NCBI RefSeq assembly: GCF_000214725.1
Contig: NC_015574.1
Location: forward strand, 744,001-808,000
Length of the DNA stretch: 64,000 nucleotides
From: Methanobacterium paludis
Lineage (GTDB): Archaea > Methanobacteriota > Methanobacteria > Methanobacteriales > Methanobacteriaceae
Reading direction: 5' to 3'
The translations under genes were made by a program, and so were the position numbers. Shown here one piece after another: positions 35,708 through 46,239 of this stretch. Numbering within the stretch: the first letter of the stretch is position 1; every line of letters starts with the position of its first letter. Below the pieces are notes generated by a model. It was not told the DNA's origin, searched no databases, and saw only the letters and a list, made by a program, of their open reading frames with translations.

Positions 35708-35776
35708 AAGATTTTTTTACTTTTTTTAGCTTTCTCCGATCATTGAATGATTTTTGAGTGAGTGAAGCCGAAATTC

Positions 35777-36214
35777 TCAAGATTCTATGGCGATATGTTC
35801 TAAATTGAGTAGTTCTAATTTCTTGGATGTTTGTACGGTTGCTTGAAATGCTTTTTCTATTAGTCTTCTGGCTTGGATTTTGAATCTTAAAATTGTCCTA
35901 AAATCTGCCGATTCCACGCCAGATAAGTACATATAAACTAAATTTTAATTTGTAAGTTTCATAATTTGCCTTGAAGAGAAAACACCATCTACGGAAGCCA
36001 TAATTATAATTCTCATAAGCATATGCTGTGAATAAGCAGGTTTACCAGCACTATATCGATATTTCTTCTCAAGTTTTCTAAAATCTAGCTCATCAACCAT
36101 ATCTGCGATGAAAAAACATATATGATTCTTTGGAATAAGCTCAGTCAACTCCAAAGGTACTAAAAAAGATTGAACCATTCTATATTCTCCTAAAACCACA
36201 AATATGACCTCCAA
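35777..36214 (-). pseudogene. IS1182-family transposase, N-terminal remnant
   Basis: A minus-strand frame starts MEVIFVVLGEYRMVQSF and matches the DUF772 N-terminal part of IS1182/IS5-like transposases (VDELDFRKLEKKY, AYSQHMLMRIIIMA, VFSSRQIMKLTN). A TAA follows at 35945-35947, yet the same frame continues with TTAT-derived YLSGVESADFRTILRF, RLIEKAFQ and LNLEHIAIES before TGA at 35777-35779. In intact elements this would run into DGTKIKANAS. So at least two stops have accumulated and the catalytic C-terminus is gone. No terminal repeats were found. Confidence 0.75.
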
Positions 36215-36443
36215 ATCAATACAAACACCATAATAATACTATAACAACCGCCAATATATAATTAACCATCACTATAATTAATGACTCAGCATCTCCATTA
36301 TTAAAAAGCGTTATTTGTTAAATTAAAGGATTCTTTGAGTATATTCTTTTATTTTTTACGGCATGGCTCATTTCACTCCTCAAAGTGACTTGATCGTTAA
36401 TATTATATACGAGTTTAGTATTATTTTATATAAAAATAATACT

Positions 36444-39400
36444 ATGGAGGGATTTATTATTAATGGAAAATCATATTTTGCATTAGTATTCATGTTTGGC
36501 TTAGCGCTGTTTTTAACCATAATCAGTGTATCTGCTGCTACATGGACCGTAAATCCTGGAGAGAATATTCAATCCGTTATAAACAATGCTTCTAGTAATG
36601 ACACAATTGTCGTAAATGATAACAATGGATCTGCTTACACATACACTGGAAATCTAGTTGTAAACAAAACATTATCCTTACAAGCAAAACAAGATGGATT
36701 AGTGGCAATTCAAGCCACAAATTCGTCAAAACCAGTTATTACAATAAATTTACTTGGAAATGACACAAAAATTCAAGGATTCACAATTAAAGGAGCTACA
36801 AATTCAGATGGAATTTATTTGAATGGAACTTCAGGATGCAACATAACTAAGAACAGTTTAACTAATAATCTATATGGAATCTATCTTGATACTAGTTTAA
36901 ACAGCACAATATCCATGAATACGATAATAAACAACACTAATTCTGGAATATGTCTCAATGACTCTTCGGCCACAGTTAAATTCAACAGAATAACTGGAAA
37001 CAGTAAATATGGACTTTATAACATTGGTAATGGAGTGGTAAATGCAACAAACAATTGGTGGGGAACGAATAAACCAATAATGTCAGCTAACAACACCAGC
37101 GATATCTGTGCTGCTGGAGATACAGTTACTTACAATCCATGGCTTGTTTTAAATATGACTGCCGACCCTGGAAGTACTAATGGTAATTCTTCAGTTACAG
37201 TAGATTTAACCCATAATAACAATGGTGAGGATACATCTTCTTCAGGAAATGTTCCCGATGATATACCAATAAATTTCACCACAGACGTAGGCATAATAAA
37301 CAGCCCTGTTAACACCAAAAATGGAAAAACCAACACAATATTTAACAGTGGAGCATCCACCTCAGGAACAGTAAAGATCACCACTTCACTGGACAGACAA
37401 ACCGTGCAAACTAACGTCAACATAGACAAAACAGCCCCAACAATAGTTAGTAGTGATCCAAAAAATAATGAGATCGAGGTGCCAGGGAATAAGGTTATTA
37501 AGACTACTTTCAGTGAACCAGTAAAAGTAGGAACTAACTGGATAGAACTGGCGGATGGCAATGGGACAATGGTACCAATTACCACATCTATCTGTGGTAA
37601 CGTTTTAACTGTAACACCAGCTGTTTTTTTAACCAATGGGACCAGATACATTTTACTCATACACACAGGCAGTCTTAAAGACTTGGCTGGTAACAATTTA
37701 GCTGGTTATGTAACACGTTTCAACACTGACAGCATGGCCCCAGTAATAACAGGTAGCGATCCTGTTAAAAACGCTATGAACGTACCTATCAACGAAATCA
37801 TTAAAGTCACCTTCAATGAACCTATTAAAACTGGAACTAACTGGATAGAACTGGTGGATGGCAATGGGACAATGGTACCAATTACCACATCTATCTGTGG
37901 TAACGTTTTAACTGTAACGCCCGCTGTTTTTTTAACCAATGGGACCAGATACGCTTTACTCATACACACAGGCAGTGTAAAAGACTTGGCTGGTAACAAC
38001 GTAGTTGGTTATGTAACGAGTTTCGACACTGACAGTATGGCTCCATTAGTAACAGGTAGCGATCCTGTTAGAAATGCTGTGAACGTACCTATCAATGAAA
38101 TCATTAAAGTCACCTTCAATGAACCTATTAAAACTGGAACTGATTGGATAGAATTGATGGATGATGGCAATGGGGCAATGGTACCAATTACCACATCTAT
38201 CTGTGGTAACGTGTTAACCGTAACGCCCGCTGTTTTTTTAACCAATGGGACCATATATGCTTTACTCATACACACAGGCAGTGTAAAAGACTTGGCTGGT
38301 AACAATTTAGCTGGTTATGTAACACGTTTCAACACCGACGGTATGGCTCCATTAGTAACCAGTAGCGATCCTGTTAAAAACGCTATGAATGTGCCTATCA
38401 ACAAAATAATTAAAGTCACCTTCAATGAACCTATTAAAACTGGAACTAACTGGATAGAATTGATGGATAATAGCAATAGGACAATGGTACCAATTACTAC
38501 AGTTATAAGGAGTAACACGTTAACCATAACACCTCAAAATCTTTTAATTGATGGAAGGAAGTATAGTGTTTTAATACACACTAACAGTCTTAAAGATTTG
38601 GCTGGCAACAATGTAGCGGCTTATGTGACCAGTTTTGCAACGGGCGGAATAATTGATGCAGCAGAACGCGTAAAAACATATATAGAAACAAATCATTGTC
38701 TCCCAAGCAGTGTTACTATTTCTGGAATCCAAGTGAATATGCCTCAATTCTTGCAATTATCAGCCAAAACGGTCTTAAATATCAACAATGATGTAAATAC
38801 TCCGATCGTCCTTGGGAATGTTGGAAGTGCACCAAACCCTGCAGAAACCATGACCAATGGAATTTTTAATTCTACAGAATATTTGAACATTGCAAATCGT
38901 GTTAACTCTTTTATGAATTCCAATGGAAAAGCACCGAACTATGCTACAAGCAGTTTGGGAAACATGCGTTATGAATCACTAGTTTATATGTACTCACAAA
39001 TAATGAGTTCTTATAACAATAACAATGTTTTACCGGGCTTTATTAAGGTGAACTCCTGGGCTGTTGTTTCAAATTCAAACACAGTATTTTACAGTGTGGA
39101 TCAGGTGAATGATGCAGCAAGTAGAGTGAAGGCATATGTTGAGGTCAACCACAGACTTCCGAATTATGTGACTATGTCAGGAAAACAGGTGACCATGCCT
39201 CAATTTTTACAACTCTCAACCACAACACTATTAAACATTGAAGGCAATTTCGACGCATCAACTGCTCTTCAAAGTTATGGATCAGCTCCAAATCCTGCAG
39301 AAACAATTAAAAGCAAGAACATGGGGCAGGTAGAGTACGTAAATATTGCATGCAATGTTCAGACATTTATGGATGTCTTTGGAAAAGCGCCTAATTATGC

Positions 39401-42400
39401 TACAAGCAGCTTGGGAAACATACGTTACGAATCATTGGTTTACACATATTCTCAGCTTTTGAACTATTACAGTTTGAACAACTATCTGCCTGAAAATGTT
39501 GCAGTAGATCCATGGTCTGTTGTTTCAAATTCAAACACAGTATTTTACAGTGTGGATCAAGTGAATGATGCGGCAGATCAGGTGAAAGTTTATGTTGAGG
39601 TCAACCATAGACTTCCGAATTATGTGACTATTTCGGGGAAACAGGTGACCATGCCTCAGTTCTTACAACTCTCAAATGCAGAGCTATTGAATATTAGTGG
39701 AACTCTTTGCACATCATTTATTTCTAGAAGTTATGGAACTGCACCTGCTCCTTCAGAAACCGCTAAAAATGGAAATATTAATTCTACAGAATATCTCGAC
39801 ATTGCAAATCGTGTTAACTCTTTTATGAATTCTAATGGAAAAGCACCGAACTATGCAACAAGCAGCTTGGGAAACATACGCTATGAATCATTGATCTACA
39901 TGAACTCACAAATACTGGGCTCTTACGGCAGTATTAACGGAACACTACCTGATTACATTACAGTTAATCCATGGGCAATTGTTTCCAATCTTAACACGGT
40001 ATTTATAGGTATGGATCAAGTAAATAATGCCTCTGGAACAGTTAAATCTTATGTGGAAACGAACCACCAACTTCCAAATTGCGTGACAATCTCTGGAAAA
40101 CAAGTGACCATGCCCCAATTCTTACAATTGTTAACAACGACAATGTTAAACAGGGAGAGTAATCTAAATACTTCGATTGTTCTTAGAATTATTGGAAATG
40201 CAACAAACTCCACAGAGGACATAACAAGCGGAGATATTCAATATTCAGAATATATTGACATTGCAAAAGATGCGAAAAAATTCATGGACTCCAATGGAAC
40301 CGCACCAAATTACGCATACCAGACCAGTCTAGGAACTCACATGGGTTTTGCATCATTGGTCTACATGTACTCTCAAATCATGAATTCATACCATACCAAC
40401 AATACTTTACCAGACTACGTTACTGTAACTCCATGGATAGCTGTTTCAAATCCAAATGCAATATATAATTACCAAAGTAATAAAATATTCAACAGTATAC
40501 AAGCAGCTATAGACGATTTGGACACATTAAATAGTGAAACCATAGGGCTGGGAATAGGCACAATTTTAGAAAATGTCATTGTCAACAAAGAACTTACTAT
40601 AATGTCAATTCCTACAGTAAATGTGACTGTTCAAGCTGCAAATCCCAATCTTCCTGTTTTTACCATAACCACCGATGGGAGCGGTTCGATCATACAGGAT
40701 CTTGTTATACAAGGATCTACAAACAATGCGGGAATATACATCAACAACTCATTTTATAACACGATTTCAGACGATATAATATCCTGCAATAATAATGGAA
40801 TATACGTCGATAACGCTACTGATAACCAGATTGCAGATAGCAACATATCAAATAATACGTTGAATGGTATTTTCATCGGTACAGGTTCTGATAACAACAC
40901 GGTTGCTGGTAACACTTTGACAAACAATGGTTACGGAATCAGTATCAATAGCTCCAGTAACAACACAGTTTCCAATAATATACTATCAAACAACAGTTTG
41001 GATGGAATCAATCTCAAAAACTCTTCAGCGGATATCAATTTCAACAAAATTGTTGCAAACAGTAGATATGGGCTTTATAACACGGGTAATGGGACTGTAA
41101 ATGCAACAAATAACTGGTGGGGTTCAAACAGTCTGGAAATATCTTCAAATGATCCGAGTGATATTTGTATAGCTGGGGGAACCGTGAACTGTGACCAGTG
41201 GCTTGTGCTTAATGTAACCAGTTCCTGTGACCGTTCAAACACTAACGGAACATGTTACAAATACATAATAACAGCAGATCTAACCCAAAACAACCAGGGA
41301 AAAGATACAACTAGTGGAGATGGTCCATTTTCTGGCAGTACTCTTCCAGATGGAATACCTATAAGTTTCAACACCACCTTTGGAACCATTAACACTCCAG
41401 TATCCACCAAAAACGGTAAATCTGTGGCAATAATTAGTAGTTCAGCAGCAGGATTAGCTAATGTTTCAACAACCTTGGATAATCAGACCATAACAATACC
41501 AGTTAACATAACATGTGTTAATGTGCTTGGAATATACAACACAAGAACCAATGAAGGATTTACCACCATACAATCTGCCATAAACAGCAATGACACCTTG
41601 GACTGGGATACTATAACATTGGCGGATGGTACTTACACTGAAAATGTTGTTGTTTATAAAACACTTACCATAAAGCCAGTTTCCGGGGCGAATGTGACTG
41701 TTCAGGCGGCAGATCCATACAATGCTGTTTTTACCACCATTGGAAGTGGTTCAACCATACAGAACCTCAACATAATTGGAGCTGCAGGTTCATATGGTAT
41801 ATTAGGTTATTCTAATAACCTCAACATCACTGGAAACACCATATCAGCTAATAACTATGGAATTAGTCTCTACAATTCAAATAACAACACAATATCCGGA
41901 AACACTGTCAAAAACAATTGGTATGGGGCTATTATCTTTAATTCAAATAACAACACAATATCCCGAAACAATGTAACAGACAACTGGTATGGAGTATATT
42001 CTTACAATTCAAGCAGCACAAGAATGTCTGAAAATATTATAACAAGTAACTGGTATGGAATATTCATCAATATATCAAATGGCACTTCACTATCTGGAAA
42101 TACTGTAAAAAGCAATGGCTTTGGAATGTATCTCTTCAATTCAACCAGCACCACAATATCCGGAAACACTGTAATCGATAATGAAGAGGGAATTAGTTAC
42201 TACAAGTCAAACAGCAGCACAATATCTGGAAATACTATAACAAATAATGCAATCGTTGATTCATCAGTGACAGACACCACTGGAATCATAATACAGACTA
42301 ATATTTGGAATTGTGGACCTGCATCTCTCGTCACAGTCATGAATAACATGGGGGTCAATGCAACACAAGATGAACTTGCAAGTTTATCTGGAACAGATAA

Positions 42401-43391
42401 ATCCGGAACTACCATGTACGGTTTGGTACATGCAGCACAACTTAAAGGTTTAAATGCAACTGGTATGATTTTACCAGTGGATCAGCTTGAACAGGGCAAT
42501 ATAATACTTTTAACTGTGGATGGGCTTTACCATTTCAGCGTTATAAAAAATATCAATGGCACAACTGTATATCTTGCAGATTCCGCATTTGGAAACATCA
42601 ATATGACATTGGATAATTTCACAGCAATGTACAGTGGATATGTACTGATTATAACCAACAATTCAACTAACAGCACAGTTAACGGTACAGTGTTAACCAA
42701 TGAGCAAATGCAGAACATCAAAGGAACGTGGCTTGAAGCTCTTGCACCTGCAGCACCATTAGTTTTGATACCTGGCGCAGGTGAAGTTATTTTGGTAGGA
42801 ATAGCTGGTGTTGTAGTAGGATATGCAGTATATACTTATGTGATAGATCCTTATTTGAATAGTCATAAGTCTACTCCTAGTTATAGTCCTCATGGTTATA
42901 GAACTACTGTTAATGCCCCTAGATATACAAAAAGAACCCCATATTATAGTAGATATCCTAGTAAACATAAAAGCGGTTACGTATCTCCTAGTAAAGGTTA
43001 TGTATCTACCAAAACTGTAGCATCAATTGACTTAGAATATCAGCGCCTTTATGACAAATATTTGAACAAAAAATCTGCTGAACTTGCTAAAATCTATAAT
43101 ACACTGAATTCCGGGCAGAAACAAGAAGTGATACATGTACCTCATGAACTTAAAAATTTAAAGTCTCAAGGAGGCTCTATAAAAGGACCAGATGGGGATA
43201 AAGGTGAATTTATATTGAATCTTTATAAGGATTCTGTGAAAAAAATTAATAAAGGGGTTGCTAAGTGTAAGGCAGGTGATGTTGTAGGTGGCACAGCAGA
43301 TATCGCCTTAGGAATTGCAGGAATTCATACAGCCAATGCATATTTGATCAGTGAAATTTTGCCTGAAGAAGTCTTGCTTAACCTAAAATAA
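36444..43391 (+). CDS. giant cell-wall protein: beta-helices, Ig repeats, pseudomurein-binding repeats, C39-type peptidase
   Basis: About 2,315 residues. I start at ATG 36444, because an upstream ATG at 36363 precedes a TATA box (ATTATATAC, 36400). Parts by base position: signal peptide to 36540; beta-helix 36550-37130 (NWWG near the end); invasin-like domain to 37430; four Big_5 Ig domains 37430-38650; eight pseudomurein-binding repeats of two alternating types 38650-40440; two more beta-helix regions 40490-42270; a C39-like cysteine peptidase 42280-42660 with Cys (NCGPASL), His (YHFSVI) and Asp (LADSAFG); a membrane helix about 42740-42850; a basic, Tyr/Ser-rich tail and a helical end. It should sit in the wall and may cut peptides or pseudomurein cross-links. 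Confidence 0.85.
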   Translation: MEGFIINGKSYFALVFMFGLALFLTIISVSAATWTVNPGENIQSVINNASSNDTIVVNDNNGSAYTYTGNLVVNKTLSLQAKQDGLVAIQATNSSKPVITINLLGNDTKIQGFTIKGATNSDGIYLNGTSGCNITKNSLTNNLYGIYLDTSLNSTISMNTIINNTNSGICLNDSSATVKFNRITGNSKYGLYNIGNGVVNATNNWWGTNKPIMSANNTSDICAAGDTVTYNPWLVLNMTADPGSTNGNSSVTVDLTHNNNGEDTSSSGNVPDDIPINFTTDVGIINSPVNTKNGKTNTIFNSGASTSGTVKITTSLDRQTVQTNVNIDKTAPTIVSSDPKNNEIEVPGNKVIKTTFSEPVKVGTNWIELADGNGTMVPITTSICGNVLTVTPAVFLTNGTRYILLIHTGSLKDLAGNNLAGYVTRFNTDSMAPVITGSDPVKNAMNVPINEIIKVTFNEPIKTGTNWIELVDGNGTMVPITTSICGNVLTVTPAVFLTNGTRYALLIHTGSVKDLAGNNVVGYVTSFDTDSMAPLVTGSDPVRNAVNVPINEIIKVTFNEPIKTGTDWIELMDDGNGAMVPITTSICGNVLTVTPAVFLTNGTIYALLIHTGSVKDLAGNNLAGYVTRFNTDGMAPLVTSSDPVKNAMNVPINKIIKVTFNEPIKTGTNWIELMDNSNRTMVPITTVIRSNTLTITPQNLLIDGRKYSVLIHTNSLKDLAGNNVAAYVTSFATGGIIDAAERVKTYIETNHCLPSSVTISGIQVNMPQFLQLSAKTVLNINNDVNTPIVLGNVGSAPNPAETMTNGIFNSTEYLNIANRVNSFMNSNGKAPNYATSSLGNMRYESLVYMYSQIMSSYNNNNVLPGFIKVNSWAVVSNSNTVFYSVDQVNDAASRVKAYVEVNHRLPNYVTMSGKQVTMPQFLQLSTTTLLNIEGNFDASTALQSYGSAPNPAETIKSKNMGQVEYVNIACNVQTFMDVFGKAPNYATSSLGNIRYESLVYTYSQLLNYYSLNNYLPENVAVDPWSVVSNSNTVFYSVDQVNDAADQVKVYVEVNHRLPNYVTISGKQVTMPQFLQLSNAELLNISGTLCTSFISRSYGTAPAPSETAKNGNINSTEYLDIANRVNSFMNSNGKAPNYATSSLGNIRYESLIYMNSQILGSYGSINGTLPDYITVNPWAIVSNLNTVFIGMDQVNNASGTVKSYVETNHQLPNCVTISGKQVTMPQFLQLLTTTMLNRESNLNTSIVLRIIGNATNSTEDITSGDIQYSEYIDIAKDAKKFMDSNGTAPNYAYQTSLGTHMGFASLVYMYSQIMNSYHTNNTLPDYVTVTPWIAVSNPNAIYNYQSNKIFNSIQAAIDDLDTLNSETIGLGIGTILENVIVNKELTIMSIPTVNVTVQAANPNLPVFTITTDGSGSIIQDLVIQGSTNNAGIYINNSFYNTISDDIISCNNNGIYVDNATDNQIADSNISNNTLNGIFIGTGSDNNTVAGNTLTNNGYGISINSSSNNTVSNNILSNNSLDGINLKNSSADINFNKIVANSRYGLYNTGNGTVNATNNWWGSNSLEISSNDPSDICIAGGTVNCDQWLVLNVTSSCDRSNTNGTCYKYIITADLTQNNQGKDTTSGDGPFSGSTLPDGIPISFNTTFGTINTPVSTKNGKSVAIISSSAAGLANVSTTLDNQTITIPVNITCVNVLGIYNTRTNEGFTTIQSAINSNDTLDWDTITLADGTYTENVVVYKTLTIKPVSGANVTVQAADPYNAVFTTIGSGSTIQNLNIIGAAGSYGILGYSNNLNITGNTISANNYGISLYNSNNNTISGNTVKNNWYGAIIFNSNNNTISRNNVTDNWYGVYSYNSSSTRMSENIITSNWYGIFINISNGTSLSGNTVKSNGFGMYLFNSTSTTISGNTVIDNEEGISYYKSNSSTISGNTITNNAIVDSSVTDTTGIIIQTNIWNCGPASLVTVMNNMGVNATQDELASLSGTDKSGTTMYGLVHAAQLKGLNATGMILPVDQLEQGNIILLTVDGLYHFSVIKNINGTTVYLADSAFGNINMTLDNFTAMYSGYVLIITNNSTNSTVNGTVLTNEQMQNIKGTWLEALAPAAPLVLIPGAGEVILVGIAGVVVGYAVYTYVIDPYLNSHKSTPSYSPHGYRTTVNAPRYTKRTPYYSRYPSKHKSGYVSPSKGYVSTKTVASIDLEYQRLYDKYLNKKSAELAKIYNTLNSGQKQEVIHVPHELKNLKSQGGSIKGPDGDKGEFILNLYKDSVKKINKGVAKCKAGDVVGGTADIALGIAGIHTANAYLISEILPEEVLLNLK

Positions 43392-43476
43392 TAAAAAAGT
43401 ATATTCAAAGGAATAGTAATTCATCTAAACAAGATTAAAAAAACTCATATCAACTTGAATATTAATTTTTAAGGAG

Positions 43477-44682
43477 GTGTTTATAGTTACTGTATTCGAT
43501 AGTTTTAAGAAGAATTCACTGATTAAAAAAGCTTATAACTTAACTGAACAGGGCAAATATCAGGAAGCGTTAGGATGTTATAACAAAATTTTACAAACAG
43601 ATTTATATTATACTAATGCTTGGTATGGTAAAGGTGTGGTTTTAGGAAAGCTTGAGAATTACCCGGAATCTTTGGAATGTTATGATAAGGCTTTAGAGTT
43701 GGATCCCAACTATTTTAATGTATGGTACAATAAAGGATACACATTTGTAAAGCTTGAAAAATATCGAGAAGCATTGGAATGTTATGATAAAGCTTTAGAG
43801 TTGGATCCCAACTATTTTGGTGTTTGGTTTAATAAGGGATATGCATTAACGGAGCTTGGAGAGTATTTGGAAGCATTGGAATGTTATGATGAAGCTTTAG
43901 AGTTGGATCCCAACTATTTTGGTGTTTGGTTTAATAAGGGATATGCATTAACGGAGCTTGGGGAATATTCAGAGGCAGTAAAGAGTTACGATACTGCTCT
44001 GGGAATTGATCCAAGTGATGCTACAACATGGTATAATAGAGGAAACATTCTTACAAAACTTAAGAAATATGTGGAAGCAATAGAAAGTTATGATAAGGCT
44101 TTAGAGATAAATCCAAAATTTACTTATGCATGGACTGGCAGAGGAAGTGCTCTTACAGAACTTAAGAAACATTTAGAAGCAGTAGAAAGTTATGATAAAG
44201 CTTTAGAGATAGATCCAAAGCATGTTTTAGCATGGTTTAATAGGGGATATTCTTTAGCTGCCCTTGGAAAGTATTTAGAAGCAGTAAAGAGTTATGATAG
44301 GGCTTTGGAAATTGATCCAGGTGATCCTATAACCTGGTTTAGCAAAGGTTATGCGTTAGCCGAGCTTGGAAAATATTCTGATGCATTAGAAAGTTATGAT
44401 AAGGCGTTGGCAATTGATCCAATCGATTCTATAGCATTGTATAATAAAGCCAATATCATGCTAGAAATTGGCAAGTATCCTGAGGCATTGGAGTCTTTTG
44501 ATAAAGCCTTAGAAATAGATCCAGATTATGTTAATGCATGGAATGACAAAGGAGAAACATTTACAAAACTCGAAAATTACCAAGAAGCTTTAAAATGTTA
44601 CGAAAAAGCTTTAAAATTAGATCCTAATTTTGAAGATGCCTTAAAAGCCAGAAAAGATATTTTAGAAACTAAAAAGCAATAA
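43477..44682 (+). CDS. tetratricopeptide-repeat protein
   Basis: About 400 residues consisting of eleven near-perfect 34-residue tetratricopeptide repeats (units such as ALECYDKALELDPNYFGVW-NKGYAL). Several neighbouring repeats are nearly identical in DNA, so recombination is likely. It has no signal peptide or enzyme domain and is probably a cytoplasmic scaffold. The start is unclear: a perfect AAGGAGG ends on the only GTG (43477), and no ATG/GTG/TTG lies at the right distance after it. ATA at 43483 or GTT at 43486 would fit the spacing. It follows the giant wall protein by 85 bases. Confidence 0.85.
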   Translation: MFIVTVFDSFKKNSLIKKAYNLTEQGKYQEALGCYNKILQTDLYYTNAWYGKGVVLGKLENYPESLECYDKALELDPNYFNVWYNKGYTFVKLEKYREALECYDKALELDPNYFGVWFNKGYALTELGEYLEALECYDEALELDPNYFGVWFNKGYALTELGEYSEAVKSYDTALGIDPSDATTWYNRGNILTKLKKYVEAIESYDKALEINPKFTYAWTGRGSALTELKKHLEAVESYDKALEIDPKHVLAWFNRGYSLAALGKYLEAVKSYDRALEIDPGDPITWFSKGYALAELGKYSDALESYDKALAIDPIDSIALYNKANIMLEIGKYPEALESFDKALEIDPDYVNAWNDKGETFTKLENYQEALKCYEKALKLDPNFEDALKARKDILETKKQ

Positions 44683-45026
44683 AAAATCAAAATTCTTCTA
44701 TTTTAATTCTTATTTATTTTGACCTAATTGTTGACAGTTTCTTCATCTATCAACTATGTTTCAATGTTATTGTTCTATTTATTTGGAGTTTTATTGACTC
44801 ACAGTAAATTTTTACAGTTCTAATTAGTTTTTTTCGTGCTTTCATTCATCAGGGTTTTGCAGAAACCTTTTATATATGGGTCGTTTTATCATTATTAATA
44901 GATATTTCGACTAAATAAAGATTGTATTAAACAGGACATTTTAATATTAGTTGATATATAAACAACAAATGAATATTTTATGCATTACTCAGTTAAACAG
45001 ATTTTTAAGAACATTACGGTGATAAA
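44683..45026 (+). promoter_or_regulatory. intergenic region with the promoter of the aro/lys gene run
   Basis: TGATATATAAAC (44952-44963) is a good TATA box and would start transcription near 44985, leaving a 40-base leader with GGTGAT before the TTG at 45027. The remaining bases hold only AT-rich sequence and the end of the TPR gene's transcript. Confidence 0.6.
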
Positions 45027-45941
45027 TTGAAGACAACAGTTCGATCTCCAGGCTCTGCTACAGTTATAAATGCAATATCAATGGGATGTGGCTCGGCCTT
45101 CGGTATAAAACTTTATGTTACGGCAGAAATTGAATTAAAAGGTTCAAAATCATCTGGAATAATATGCAAAGCTGATAGGGACGTTGACACAACCCTCATG
45201 GAGTTATGTGTAAAAAAGGTTTTTCAGAGGTTTGAAGGGTTGAAAGAAGTGAAAGAATTAGACTTTGAAACAGAAGTCACAGTTAAAACTAGTTCAACAC
45301 TTCCTGCAGCATCAGGACTTTCAAGTAGCAGTGCAACCTCAAATGCAGTGGTAATGGCAACAACACAGGCCCTTATCGATGAATATCAGCTCAGCATAGA
45401 TGAAATTGGTATAAATAATTTTGATATAGTGAATATGGCTGTAGATGCTTCATTGGATGCAGGGGTAACCATAACTGGCGCTTTTGATGATGCTAGTGCC
45501 TCTTTCTTTGGTGGACTTACAATTACCGACAACAACAAGAGGGAGATTTTGCAGAGACATGTGATGGAAGAGCAAAATATATTAGTGTATATGCCTAATA
45601 GAATGTCACCCACTGCAAATTCTGATGTGGGAAGGATGAAGCTCCTTGCCCCGTACGTTAAAATCGCATTTATGGAAGCCATGAAAGGCAATATTTACCA
45701 CGCATTAACTCTTAATGGTATTCTTTATTGTTCAGCACTTGGATTTAATCCAGATATAGCGTTGGATGCATTGGATGCTGGTGCAATTGCAGCAGGACTT
45801 TCAGGTACGGGACCTTCATTTGTGGCAGTAGCAGACAATAAAAATGTTGACAGTGTTGAGGATGTATGGAAGTCTTATCCTGGAAGGGTAATAAGAACAG
45901 AAATAGACAATGATGGTACCATGGTGATTTGCAGTGGATAG
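45027..45941 (+). CDS. aroK: archaeal shikimate kinase (GHMP type)
   Basis: A 304-residue archaeal shikimate kinase, unrelated to bacterial AroK. It phosphorylates shikimate with ATP in the chorismate pathway. GHMP-kinase motifs are present: RSPGSATVINAI at the start, the ATP loop LPAASGLSSSSATSNAV near residue 92, and GLSGTGPSFVAV near the C-terminus. The start is TTG with GGTGAT upstream. The end overlaps the chorismate mutase gene by 8 bases, so the two steps are translationally coupled, and S17e and lysine genes follow. Confidence 0.95.
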   Translation: MKTTVRSPGSATVINAISMGCGSAFGIKLYVTAEIELKGSKSSGIICKADRDVDTTLMELCVKKVFQRFEGLKEVKELDFETEVTVKTSSTLPAASGLSSSSATSNAVVMATTQALIDEYQLSIDEIGINNFDIVNMAVDASLDAGVTITGAFDDASASFFGGLTITDNNKREILQRHVMEEQNILVYMPNRMSPTANSDVGRMKLLAPYVKIAFMEAMKGNIYHALTLNGILYCSALGFNPDIALDALDAGAIAAGLSGTGPSFVAVADNKNVDSVEDVWKSYPGRVIRTEIDNDGTMVICSG

Positions 45942-46239
45942 GGCAGAAGCTTTAAGACTACTTCAGGATTCAAGAAACAAAATAGATGAGATGGACGAAG
46001 AAATTATAAGTCTCATAGAGAAAAGAACATCCCTTGCAAGAGATATCTTAGATGCCAAAATTGTTCTGGGCATAAAGATTGAAGATAAAAAGAGAGAAGC
46101 ATATATTCACGAAAAGATCAAAGAGATAGCAAGGGAAAAAAAAATTGACGAAGTCAGTCTTACCCGTATAATGAAAATATTAACTGATATCAGTAAAAAA
46201 GAACAACAAAAAATGTTAAGGAGGGAAAAAAATGGGTAA
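45934..46239 (+). CDS. chorismate mutase (AroQ type)
   Basis: A 101-residue all-helical chorismate mutase that turns chorismate into prephenate for phenylalanine and tyrosine. Active-site signatures are ALRLLQDSRNKIDEMDEEIISLIEKR at the N-terminal helix (Arg in the first helix and the second Arg-Lys in the loop) and KKREAYIHEKIKEIA in the long helix. The start is GTG at 45934 with GGTGAT eight bases upstream. It lies inside the end of aroK and overlaps the start of the S17e gene. Confidence 0.92.
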   Translation: MDRAEALRLLQDSRNKIDEMDEEIISLIEKRTSLARDILDAKIVLGIKIEDKKREAYIHEKIKEIAREKKIDEVSLTRIMKILTDISKKEQQKMLRREKNG

